From: Methylobacter sp.
GTDB taxonomy: Bacteria > Pseudomonadota > Gammaproteobacteria > Methylococcales > Methylomonadaceae
Reading direction: 5' to 3'
DNA length: 64,000 bases
NCBI GenBank assembly: GCA_023229605.1
Contig: JALNYY010000005.1
Span: 1 to 64,000 of the forward strand
Shown: piece by piece, positions 8,511-15,003 of the stretch
How positions within the stretch are numbered: the first letter of the stretch is position 1
How the letters are laid out: each line of letters starts with the position of its first letter
The notes under the pieces: generated by a model
Databases searched by the model: none
Seen by the model: only the letters and a program-made list of their open reading frames with translations
Told to the model about the DNA's origin: nothing
Program-made: the position numbers and the translations under genes

Positions 8511-8751
8511 GAGTGCTCGCTTATGACAGGCCTCGGGCATTAGGAATATGGTTTGATATTTGCCCCCGGTGGACTGGAGAAGGCTTTCTGGAGCGATTTG
8601 GTAGCGGGGTGGGCGGTGTGAATGTACTGCCTTCTGGGTTCATGGCGGCGCCTGGGGCGTTTCCTGCTCATGGCTAGACGCCAGAGCGAGTAACGGCACG
8701 GCTAAAAAATTACAAGTTACCGCCAAGGAGTGATATTCGGTTTTAGCGGTT
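8511..8751. other. Non-coding stretch, no recognisable gene
   Basis: Short open frames here lack ribosome sites and family features. The GC-rich segment 8560-8700 may be decayed coding sequence, but I cannot place it. Confidence 0.35.
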
Positions 8752-8798
8752 CTGTTAATCATTAGGTCGGCGGTTCGATCCCTTCTCCCAGGGGAGCC
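8752..8798 (+). pseudogene. 3' fragment of tRNA-Asn
   Basis: From the anticodon loop on (ctgttaatcattaggtcgg and the adjoining cggttcga) the sequence equals the tRNA-Asn gene at 5752 over 27 bp. It then diverges in the T-stem and acceptor, and ends in ggggagcca. The 5' half (acceptor, D arm) is absent. A 3' half tRNA copy is the usual trace of a site-specific integration or excision (attachment site), or of a tandem tRNA duplication that has decayed. Confidence 0.75.
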
Positions 8799-8802
8799 AA
8801 AA

Positions 8803-8840
8803 AATAAAGGCCTGTAGCGGTTTCGTTACAGGCCTTTATT
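8803..8840 (+). terminator. Strong hairpin after the tRNA fragment
   Basis: Perfect 14-bp arms aataaaggcctgta (8803-8816) and tacaggcctttatt (8827-8840) with a 10-nt loop. Placement 4 bp after the CCA mimics the terminator behind the intact tRNA-Asn, which supports descent from a tRNA transcription unit. Confidence 0.7.
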
Positions 8841-9190
8841 TACGCCTGGAATAAAAGATGTCGGCAATTATCTTGCAGTTGAGAGTCGCTCACCACGACA
8901 GTCGGCATTAGATACACTACTCACAAATAGCAGGGCCAGACCTGAAAGAATGTCCTGTTTTTGCGTAATGAGTCAGGCTGACCATTTTTGTGAACATATC
9001 GGGCATGACCAGATTTGCCTCCCGCTTGTGCAGCTTAACTTTTGGGAAAGCTGTAGACCGAGATACAGTCCGGGCTCAAATCGCCCAATTATTTGTCAAC
9101 ACGAGTTACTGAACGCAACGGCCAACGATCAACAGCGTGTAAAAATAATCAGTTAATCCTGAAAACATCATTGCAAGTGGTCAAAATAAA
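8841..9190. other. Intergenic region without a supported gene
   Basis: An open frame at 8950-9156 has no ribosome site and no family features, so I do not call it. Nothing else is recognised. Confidence 0.4.
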
Positions 9191-9233
9191 AATTTAACCT
9201 GACGGTCTATTGAAGCACCTATCAGGTTAAATT
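9191..9233. terminator. Hairpin at the 3' side of the cupin gene
   Basis: Perfect 12-bp arms aatttaacctga (9191-9202) and tcaggttaaatt (9222-9233). It lies 65 bp beyond the stop of the leftward cupin gene and could end its transcript. The run of T is short. Confidence 0.5.
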
Positions 9234-9297
9234 CAGCCGGTCAGTTTTTTATTCCAAGCGGCTTCTTGAATAAACAAAGCGCGAGGTGCGCAACAGG

Positions 9298-9588
9298 TTA
9301 AATGCCGTTGGGATAGTCGTAGCTGTAATGCTTGCGCAATGGCTTGATCACTTCCCATTGACTTTCCAATCCTGCGTGGAACGATACCAAATCGCCCGGT
9401 AGAATGCGTACCGGCTCGCCCTCGGCTGGAGTTACCAAAATTTCGCCATCCAGTACATAAGCGCATTCGGTTTCGTCAAAATCTATCGGAAATTTTGAGA
9501 TTTCTTTTTCCCAGATTTCCCAGCTGGAAACGCCCAACTCTTTTAACCGCTCTTCGCTAGGGTTGTGTTCGATGGTAATTTTACTCAT
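9298..9588 (-). CDS. Single-domain cupin protein
   Basis: This 96-residue protein contains one cupin barrel of the DUF861/Cupin_3 type. The motif ECAYVLDGEILVTPAEGEPVR at 40-60 gives the first conserved strand pair (G at 48), and ILPGDLVSFHAGL at 62-74 gives the second with its usual PGD and His. The N-terminal segment VSSWEIWEKEISKFPIDF matches small cupins annotated as EutQ-like or ureidoglycine-aminohydrolase-like; the catalytic role is unknown. The ribosome site aggaag lies 6 bp before the ATG. It is transcribed alone. Confidence 0.85.
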   Translation of the reverse strand: MSKITIEHNPSEERLKELGVSSWEIWEKEISKFPIDFDETECAYVLDGEILVTPAEGEPVRILPGDLVSFHAGLESQWEVIKPLRKHYSYDYPNGI

Positions 9589-9958
9589 GTTCTTCCTAAA
9601 AAATTAAAATTATTGGAGCGATGATTCTAGCATCCGGCCTGCCTTTGTACCATCGGCATAGCGGCTTCGATAATTTTGTTGGGTGCAATCTATTTGGGTA
9701 GCGGGAATAAATGAGGTGAAAAACCTTTGGCTCGAGAGATTCGTCTGCGCAGCGGCCGAAGCAAAATCAAAGCACTTGATAACAAGCTGTACTCAGTTTG
9801 AAGTTGTATATTATTATGCAGACCGTAATTTTGCTTTCCCGCTGGGCTGCCCGATTCCTTATAAACCTTGCAATGCCGCGAAGTAAGGCGGCGATTAGCG
9901 CAATCTGTGAGGCTTTTTATTGGCCCATAATGTTAAGTTTTCCGCGAAGAGGATTTTC
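9589..9958. other. Divergent promoter region between cupin and GH30 genes
   Basis: This 370-bp stretch has no supported gene. The open frame 9683-9886 lacks a ribosome site and family features. Promoters for both flanking genes must lie here, but I cannot place them. Confidence 0.4.
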
Positions 9959-11347
9959 ATGCCTGAACAAACTCATCTTTCTGACCCGATTTATCCTCTT
10001 TCAGAAAATCCTTCTTCTTTGGCGGTTTGGCTGACCTCCGCCGACCAAACCGTTTTGTTTCAACGGCAATCGAAAGACCTTCGCTTTGCCGACCACGCCA
10101 ATGATTCCCCTGTGATAACCGTGGATACCGAACGGAAGTATCAGGTCATGGAGGGGTTCGGATTTTCGTTGACCGGAGGCAGCGCCATGCTGATCAGTCG
10201 CTTGCCTGCCCCTGACAGGAGCGCATTATTGCGGGAATTGTTCTTGCCCGAGGGCGACGGCATCGGCGTTAGTTTTCTGCGTCTGAGCATAGGCGCGTCG
10301 GATCTGAGCGAGCGCTGTTTTACCTATAACGACAGGCCTGCCGGACAATCGGACTTTGAGCTTGTCCATTTCGACATCGAGGCCGGCGACCGTGAAGTCA
10401 TTCCGCTGTTGCGGGAGATTTTGGCTATCAACCCAGAGATCAGGATCATGTCCACAGCTTGGTCGGCGCCGACCTGGATGAAGACCAACCAGAGTTTTGT
10501 CGGCGGCAAACTAAGGCCGGATTGCTACGCTGTTTACGCCGCTTATCTGGTTAAATACCTCAAAGCGATGCGGGACAGAGGCATCACCGTCCATGCCATC
10601 ACCCCGCAAAACGAACCCTTGAATCAAAAAAACGACCCCAGCATGCTCATGGAAGCGGCTGAACAGGCCGAGTTCATCAAGAACCATCTGGGGCCGGCTT
10701 TGCAGGCGGCTGAATTGTCCGATGTGGAACTGTTTTGCTGGGATCACAATTGCGATGTCCCGGAGTACCCTTTGGAAGTTTTCGCCGATGCCGACGCGCG
10801 CCGTTATCTGGCCGGATCGGCTTGGCATCTGTACGGGGGCGATATTTCGGCTCTTTCCGAGGTGCACCAGCTTTACCCGGAAATGAAACTGTATTTTACC
10901 GAGCAGTGGGTAGGCTCGGACGGCCAGTTCGGGGGCGATTTAATGTGGCACGTGAAAAATGTCCTGATTGGTTCAATGCGCAATTGGAGCCGGGTGGTGC
11001 TGGAATGGAACCTGGCCTCCGACCCGTTCTGCCGCCCCCATACGCCCGGCGGGGAGGCCCGTTGCGTCGGCGCTTTGACCATAGGCGAAGATGTTGCCCG
11101 CAACGTCGCCTACTATGTGATCGCCCATGCCGCGAAATTCGTACGCCCCGGTTCGGTGAGGATTTATTCCGATGAGCACGAGTCCTTACCGAACGTGGCT
11201 TTTCTTACGCCTGCGGGTTATATCGTTCTGATCGCGCTCAATGAGAACGCTGAATCCCGACCCTTTACTATCCAATTTCAAGAGGAAAATGTAGTCGCCA
11301 CTCTGCCGGCAAACGCGGTAGCTACTTATGTTTGGTGGGCGGCGTAA
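9959..11347 (+). CDS. Glycoside hydrolase family 30 (glucosylceramidase-like)
   Basis: This is a retaining glycosidase with a (beta/alpha)8 barrel and a C-terminal beta sandwich, 462 residues. Family GH30 covers beta-glucosidases, beta-1,6-glucanases and glucosylceramidases. The N-terminal signature is YQVMEGFGFSLTGGSA. LRLSIGASDLSE and MSTAWSAPTWMKTN follow. The acid/base Glu is in ITPQNEPLNQ and the nucleophile Glu in LYFTEQWVG. The start at 9959 is chosen for the aagagg site 8 bp upstream; the frame stays open to 9920. No signal peptide is visible, so the enzyme is probably cytoplasmic. Substrate is unknown. The other carbohydrate enzyme nearby (15004-18174) suggests beta-glucan use or turnover. 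Confidence 0.92.
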   Translation: MPEQTHLSDPIYPLSENPSSLAVWLTSADQTVLFQRQSKDLRFADHANDSPVITVDTERKYQVMEGFGFSLTGGSAMLISRLPAPDRSALLRELFLPEGDGIGVSFLRLSIGASDLSERCFTYNDRPAGQSDFELVHFDIEAGDREVIPLLREILAINPEIRIMSTAWSAPTWMKTNQSFVGGKLRPDCYAVYAAYLVKYLKAMRDRGITVHAITPQNEPLNQKNDPSMLMEAAEQAEFIKNHLGPALQAAELSDVELFCWDHNCDVPEYPLEVFADADARRYLAGSAWHLYGGDISALSEVHQLYPEMKLYFTEQWVGSDGQFGGDLMWHVKNVLIGSMRNWSRVVLEWNLASDPFCRPHTPGGEARCVGALTIGEDVARNVAYYVIAHAAKFVRPGSVRIYSDEHESLPNVAFLTPAGYIVLIALNENAESRPFTIQFQEENVVATLPANAVATYVWWAA

Positions 11348-11360
11348 AAGTTTATATATC

Positions 11361-11384
11361 GTTCCCACGCTGGAGCGCGGGAAC
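11361..11384. repeat. Short palindromic repeat after GH30
   Basis: Arms gttcccacgc and gcgcgggaac flank tgga (one mismatch). It sits 14 bp after the GH30 stop, between convergent genes. Palindromes of this sequence type are widely scattered in methanotroph genomes by my recollection. Likely a REP element that also serves as a transcript end. Confidence 0.6.
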
Positions 11385-11394
11385 AATAAAAACT

Positions 11395-11694
11395 CTATTT
11401 TTGGCTCAGTTTTTTTCTTGTCCATGCCGGGTGTCTTCGGCAATCAAGAACGGCATAGACTCGTGCGGTTTGATTTTCAACCCGATAATAAACGGCAAAC
11501 GGAAATCGTTTTGATAATAAGCGATGATATTTCCCGAAATAGACCTGATGAACTCCGGCGTTAATCATCAATGAGTCAATGTCTGAAAAAAGCGTGTCTA
11601 TAAAATAACTTCCCAAGCCTTCTGCCTGCTGCTCATAAAACCGGTAACCGTCGATTAAATCACGTTGCGCAGAGCGCTGTATTTGGATTTTCAT
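11395..11694 (-). CDS. ParE/RelE-superfamily toxin
   Basis: This 99-residue toxin of a type II pair shows the ParE fold order. It starts with the strand MKIQIQRSAQRDL, a helical hairpin follows (GYRFYEQQAEGLGSYFID), then strands HRLLSKRFPFAVYYRVE and RVYAVLDCRRHP. ParE toxins poison gyrase and RelE toxins cleave mRNA on ribosomes; the catalytic residues of RelE are not evident, so ParE-like is preferred. It overlaps the antitoxin gene by 4 bp and is translated after it. Confidence 0.85.
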   Translation of the reverse strand: MKIQIQRSAQRDLIDGYRFYEQQAEGLGSYFIDTLFSDIDSLMINAGVHQVYFGKYHRLLSKRFPFAVYYRVENQTARVYAVLDCRRHPAWTRKKLSQK

Positions 11695-11906
11695 GGAAGC
11701 TGGTTGCGAATGTCCTTTTTTGCATCATTCCAATCGATAAAGGTATCGGTTCCATTTCCAAGCATTTCTTCCCTTTGTTGTAATACCTCGGAATGCCAAG
11801 CCGGAGAGTTGATGTTATCTGCATGAGTACATAAGCTGTCCCAAAGAGATTCCATAACTTGTATTTTTTCTGTGACGGACAATTTTTCTATTTGAATGAC
11901 TGTCAT
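11691..11906 (-). CDS. Antitoxin of the ParE-type pair
   Basis: This 71-residue helical protein has the pattern of the small addiction-module component family (TIGR02574-like): LSVTEKIQVMESLWDSL at 9-25, then SPAWHSEVLQQREEML at 34-49 and FIDWNDAKKDIRNQL at the end. The C-terminal helix normally wraps the toxin. It is first in the operon and the toxin follows with a 4-bp overlap, the usual order. Such antitoxins often repress their own promoter, but I find no clear operator in 11907-11985. Confidence 0.85.
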   Translation of the reverse strand: MTVIQIEKLSVTEKIQVMESLWDSLCTHADNINSPAWHSEVLQQREEMLGNGTDTFIDWNDAKKDIRNQLP

Positions 11907-11985
11907 GGTGATTTCCTAGGTAGAGATAGCGAAGGCAAGCTCATGTGATTGTACTACGATTTCCGACCGAAAGTAGCGTCCTCCA

Positions 11986-12065
11986 AGCCGGATGGGGCAT
12001 GTTGCCCCGTTCGAAACGTTTTGCGGCGGTTAAAATGTGGTTGTTTAGCTAGGCATTGCAGAACG
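11986..12065. repeat. Dispersed 80-bp repeat, copy 1
   Basis: This segment opens with gccggatggggcatgttgcc, continues through gttcgaaacgtttt, and ends in gttgtttagctaggcattgc. It matches 12898-12978 along its whole length with scattered differences. The two direct copies flank the gene at 12100-12510 and the remnant at 12621. Confidence 0.75.
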
Positions 12066-12099
12066 ATCAGCGTTAAGTGCATCTAATCGTGTTGAAGGT

Positions 12100-12510
12100 T
12101 CAATTGCATGCGTCCAAGTAAAGCATGGCGGTTGCAAAGTCGCTTTCGTCATCGGGGTTTTTCATCATGGCGGATTTTAAAATTGTTAATTTGTCTTCCG
12201 TCGGTTTGAGGCGTTTGTTAATGGCATCAAGTTCGGGGCCTAAGGCTTTTAATTTGGCTTGATCGTGATGCTGATGGGCTATCAGAAGTTCCTTCTTGAT
12301 TTTTATTTTTTGGCATTGATCCGTGTGCGATTGCTTCATCAAATCAATGGCGGCTTCCACCTCCGCGCTGTTGGCGGCAACAGATGCGGAGAAAAAAATT
12401 CCAACGGCGACTGCCAAAGTAAAAAACAACTGTTTGTGCAACACAGGATCTTGCAAATCTTTACTGTGTTGAAAAACAAACACTTTAGGTTCGGCATTTT
12501 TATCTTTCAT
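12100..12510 (-). CDS. Small membrane-anchored or exported helical protein
   Basis: This 136-residue protein has a polar N-terminus of about 28 residues, one hydrophobic segment (LFFTLAVAVGIFFSASVAA, about 29-47) that is either a late signal peptide or an anchor, and a charged helical part (KIKIKKELLIAHQHHDQAKLK and onward). Two Cys (in TDQCQK and LYLDACN) could form a disulfide in the periplasm. The ribosome site aaggg lies upstream of the ATG. I do not recognise the family. It lies between two direct 80-bp repeats, so it may belong to an acquired segment. Confidence 0.55.
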   Translation of the reverse strand: MKDKNAEPKVFVFQHSKDLQDPVLHKQLFFTLAVAVGIFFSASVAANSAEVEAAIDLMKQSHTDQCQKIKIKKELLIAHQHHDQAKLKALGPELDAINKRLKPTEDKLTILKSAMMKNPDDESDFATAMLYLDACN

Positions 12511-12620
12511 AGTGGTTTCCCTTGTTCAACATTAAAGCTGAGTTGAGCAGCTTGTCTGCTCAAACGAAACTTATGCCCTTTGGGCATAAGGATTTTTTCA
12601 TGATCGCCTGCCCAGATTGG

Positions 12621-12875
12621 CTAGTGGCTAACGATAATGACCTGTCCGCTAGGAGCGGTACTACGCCACGGCAATTGTGGGCCTTTAAAATTAAGAGAAC
12701 TGCCGCTGTTTTCCAAATCATAACTTTCATTAAGTTCCGCATCCTTTTCAACTGGGCGTGACACATTGTATTCGCCCATGTCGGTTTTAACCCCATTTGG
12801 ATGTAAAATCAACACGGCGACTTGCTGCCGATAGAGTCCATAGAATGTGCTGACAACAGATCGTAGCTTCGAAGC
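12621..12875 (-). pseudogene. Probable 3' remnant of a protein gene
   Basis: The leftward frame ending at 12621 reads STFYGLYRQQVAVLILHPNG and further to WRSTAPSGQVIIVSH, with natural-looking composition. It has no good start or ribosome site, and its upstream part runs into repeat copy 2 at 12898. I read it as the C-terminal end of a gene cut by the repeat. Function is not recognised. Confidence 0.35.
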
Positions 12876-12897
12876 CCCGGATTCCGCTACGCAACCC

Positions 12898-12978
12898 AGC
12901 CGGACGGGGCATGCTGCCCCGTTCGAAACGTTTTATGGATATTAAATGTAGTTGTTTAGCCCGGACATTGCAGAAATG
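12898..12978. repeat. Dispersed 80-bp repeat, copy 2
   Basis: Sequence from agccggacggggcatgctgc to gacattgcagaaatg, matching copy 1 at 11986. It overlaps the 3' end of the membrane-protein gene at 12956-13318 and is followed at once by the hairpin at 12982. Confidence 0.75.
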
Positions 12979-13318
12979 TTAGGGACGGGGTTGCAAACCC
13001 CGTCCCGCTCGGAGGCACCATACCTATGTATTGATGAATTTCATTCACATAGATCGCATATTTCCATAGGACAAACAGAAGCCCCATTCCGGCGACAACT
13101 AATATCCCGCCACCTTCTTCTGAATCACTTCTTCGGCCGCGGCGTTCAATTACTCGGGTAATATATATTTCACGAGTTTGGATAACCGTTACCGGAACCA
13201 GTGTCGTTGGGCGCTCTGTTAACCCGGCAAAAAGAACAGCAAAAATAACTCCCATGATTGGACCAAAAATCATGCTTTGCATGATGGGGTCATTAAATAG
13301 TTCTGATATAAGTTCCAT
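12956..13318 (-). CDS. Small two-span membrane protein, C-terminus altered by repeats
   Basis: The 120-residue frame has TM1 at about 12-31 (SMIFGPIMGVIFAVLFAGL) and TM2 at about 72-89 (ILVVAGMGLLFVLWKYAIYV), with a basic stretch (VIERRGRRSDSEEGGG) between them. The last 20 or so residues (from SGTGFATPSL) are encoded by the hairpin at 12982-13006 and repeat copy 2, so the natural C-terminus was probably lost or replaced when the repeats arrived. It points the same way as the AT-rich operon upstream (14761-13491) but is separated from it by 172 bp. Function unknown. Confidence 0.55.
   Translation of the reverse strand: MELISELFNDPIMQSMIFGPIMGVIFAVLFAGLTERPTTLVPVTVIQTREIYITRVIERRGRRSDSEEGGGILVVAGMGLLFVLWKYAIYVNEIHQYIGMVPPSGTGFATPSLTFLQCPG
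12982..13006. repeat. Perfect hairpin repeat
   Basis: Arms gggacggggtt (12982-12992) and aaccccgtccc (12996-13006) with a 3-nt loop. It lies inside the last codons of the gene at 12956-13318. Confidence 0.75.
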
Positions 13319-13490
13319 TTTCGATTCTTAGTGGTAGGGCCATTTCGCGTCAGCAAACCGCCAATCAAAGCGCAATATTCAATACAATCGATATAAAAAA
13401 TCCCCGCGTGGAAAGTCCAAGCAAGATCAACTTAGGTCATCCCGATCATGGCGGATTACTAGCGCGAATCCGCCTTACAGCATTACAACG

Positions 13491-14246
13491 TTAACTGCCG
13501 ATCAGTGCCGGGGGATTTAGTAACCACACAAGCACAAATATAGCTATAGCTCCAGTCGCCTTAATTGAAAACTTCTGAAATCTTGATTCAACATTTAACA
13601 ACCCAGGTATTATTGCCGCTGTTGCCGCGAGAGCAGTAGCAAACAAGCCTCTAAAAATAAAGAATTGGGCTTGCGTAGGATTAGGAATAAAAACAACTAA
13701 CAATAAAATCGCAATCGCAAATAAAATACCAACAATCAATCCTGCAACCAACTGCCATTGTGGAGTTTTGTTCAAATCATTTGCTCCGGTATATTCAAAT
13801 CCTGCTACAGGAAGTGAATTGTTTCTAAAAGTGCTTTCTAATTGCTGCCATTTATTTTTAGGGAGATACTCTTTTGTCATCCTCTGCATGTTTGCATATG
13901 CATTTATATCAGGTTTAGGTAGCATCCCTTTTAATACGCTAGAGTAGCTTTTTAGGAAATTTTCATGCACTACAAAAGCACTAAGTACACTATGACAAGT
14001 CTCAGCAAAACCAGTAACCCACTTCCCGTTTGCATGAGCACCCAATAACCCGCTACTGCCAACAAAGCCTTCAATGAAATTAAAATATTCCGCCCCCAAT
14101 TGCTGGCATTTAAGTAGCTCTTCTATTGTTGGCTCACCACCTTCATTCTGCAAACGAAGGACGACGGGGGTTAAGTATGATACATAAGCCTTTTTAAGTA
14201 TTTCAATTTTTGCCTCTGCCTCAATAACGGATTGTTCATTAGTCAT
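13491..14246 (-). CDS. Membrane protein with cytoplasmic N-terminal domain and C-terminal membrane hairpin
   Basis: With the start at 14246 (MTNEQSVIEAEAK) the protein has 251 residues. The start codon lies inside the last codons of the upstream gene, so translation is coupled. The first about 170 residues are helical and soluble (KKAYVSYLTPVVLRLQ, FIEGFVGSSGLLGA). TM1 is at about 178-197 (LVAGLIVGILFAIAILLLVV). A second hydrophobic block follows: FRGLFATALAATAAIIPGLL then IKATGAIAIFVLVWLLNPPA. From memory, the PGLL...ATGAIAIFV..NP pattern recurs at the C-terminus of bacterial conflict-type proteins. Together with two small paralogous partners, a membrane effector is a reasonable hypothesis, not a demonstrated role. 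Base composition is clearly AT-richer than the neighbours. Confidence 0.65.
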   Translation of the reverse strand: MTNEQSVIEAEAKIEILKKAYVSYLTPVVLRLQNEGGEPTIEELLKCQQLGAEYFNFIEGFVGSSGLLGAHANGKWVTGFAETCHSVLSAFVVHENFLKSYSSVLKGMLPKPDINAYANMQRMTKEYLPKNKWQQLESTFRNNSLPVAGFEYTGANDLNKTPQWQLVAGLIVGILFAIAILLLVVFIPNPTQAQFFIFRGLFATALAATAAIIPGLLNVESRFQKFSIKATGAIAIFVLVWLLNPPALIGS

Positions 14247-14493
14247 CGCTAGAAGCCGACTTCGTTGCAAGTAAAAGCAATGTAGTTAAATCAGAATTGT
14301 CAACTCCCTCCAAGGACATTGCTTCATATGTGCCAACAACCTCAAGAACAACTTTTGCAATGTTGGCTTTTGAAGGCTCTCCCCGAAACTCCTTCAGTCG
14401 TTTGGCAACCTCTCTCAGTTCACTATCCGTTGGTGACCAATTAGTAATTAGAAGAGCAGATTCAAGTTCTTTTTTTAAGTTATTCAAACTCAT
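14239..14493 (-). CDS. Small helical protein, paralogue of the next gene (84 aa)
   Basis: This 84-residue acidic, all-helical protein ends in SLEGVDNSDLTTLLLLATKS. It aligns along its length with the 84-residue product of 14507-14761, which ends in AGADTSDLITLLQLATKK. Its end overlaps the start of the membrane-protein gene by 8 bp. Size, duplication and position before a membrane protein resemble small adaptor domains such as the effector-associated domains of bacterial conflict systems. I cannot confirm membership of that family from sequence reading. Confidence 0.65.
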   Translation of the reverse strand: MSLNNLKKELESALLITNWSPTDSELREVAKRLKEFRGEPSKANIAKVVLEVVGTYEAMSLEGVDNSDLTTLLLLATKSASSDD

Positions 14494-14506
14494 GGATGAT
14501 ATTTTC

Positions 14507-14761
14507 CTATTTCTTGGTAGCTAGTTGTAGAAGTGTGATTAAATCCGAAGTATCAGCCCCTGCATATCCATAGCTTCCTGCTTCAGGGCAATATTTCTTT
14601 ACAATCAGAACCCAATCTTTTTCGGATGGGGTAATTCCCTTGTCAACAAGCGCTTGAATGTCTCGTTTGATCCCATCTAACTGAATCTCAGTAGGGTTAT
14701 TTGGTGCTGTGCCAAATTTTATTTTTATTCTATGAGCTAATTCCTGATCATTCATATTCAT
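14507..14761 (-). CDS. Small helical protein, first gene of the AT-rich operon (84 aa)
   Basis: This 84-residue protein (MNMNDQELAHRIKIKFGT at the start, TSDLITLLQLATKK at the end) is a paralogue of the following gene. The shared pattern is a helix, an ID/LKEF-type helix, a V/I-rich helix and a closing xDxSDLxTLLxLATK helix. The genes are 13 bp apart. No signal peptide or membrane span is seen, so it is cytoplasmic. The operon promoter should lie in the AT-rich 14762-15003. Confidence 0.65.
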   Translation of the reverse strand: MNMNDQELAHRIKIKFGTAPNNPTEIQLDGIKRDIQALVDKGITPSEKDWVLIVKKYCPEAGSYGYAGADTSDLITLLQLATKK

Positions 14762-15003
14762 CTGTTTGCCTAATGCGTTATAAACATTATTGCTTTTTCA
14801 TCCAATGGAATGAATTTAGCACTTCCTAAAATAAATACAGGTGGCTTCATTAAAAACAAGAAAAAGCCAACCCATAAATATTCACGACGAAAGATACTAA
14901 CCATAAATACTAGACTACGCAAATATACTTACCCCTCAGCTACGGCGAAAGTATTTCGCATTGTGATAAACAAGCATTCAGTTAAGTTTTCTATGCAGAA
15001 GGT

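Noticed and set aside
8355..8543. Open frame of 62 codons after gpmI
   Set aside because: It lies across the palindromic element 8371-8509, has no ribosome site and no family features.
8950..9156. Open frame of 68 codons in the region after the tRNA fragment
   Set aside because: No start context and no recognisable domain.
9683..9886. Open frame of 67 codons before the GH30 gene
   Set aside because: No ribosome site and low-complexity hydrophobic composition without a plausible topology; more likely promoter DNA.
12522..12796. Overlapping small frames on both strands between 12.5 and 12.8 kb
   Set aside because: None has a ribosome site. Only the leftward frame ending at 12621 has natural composition, and it lacks a start, so it is listed as a possible remnant.
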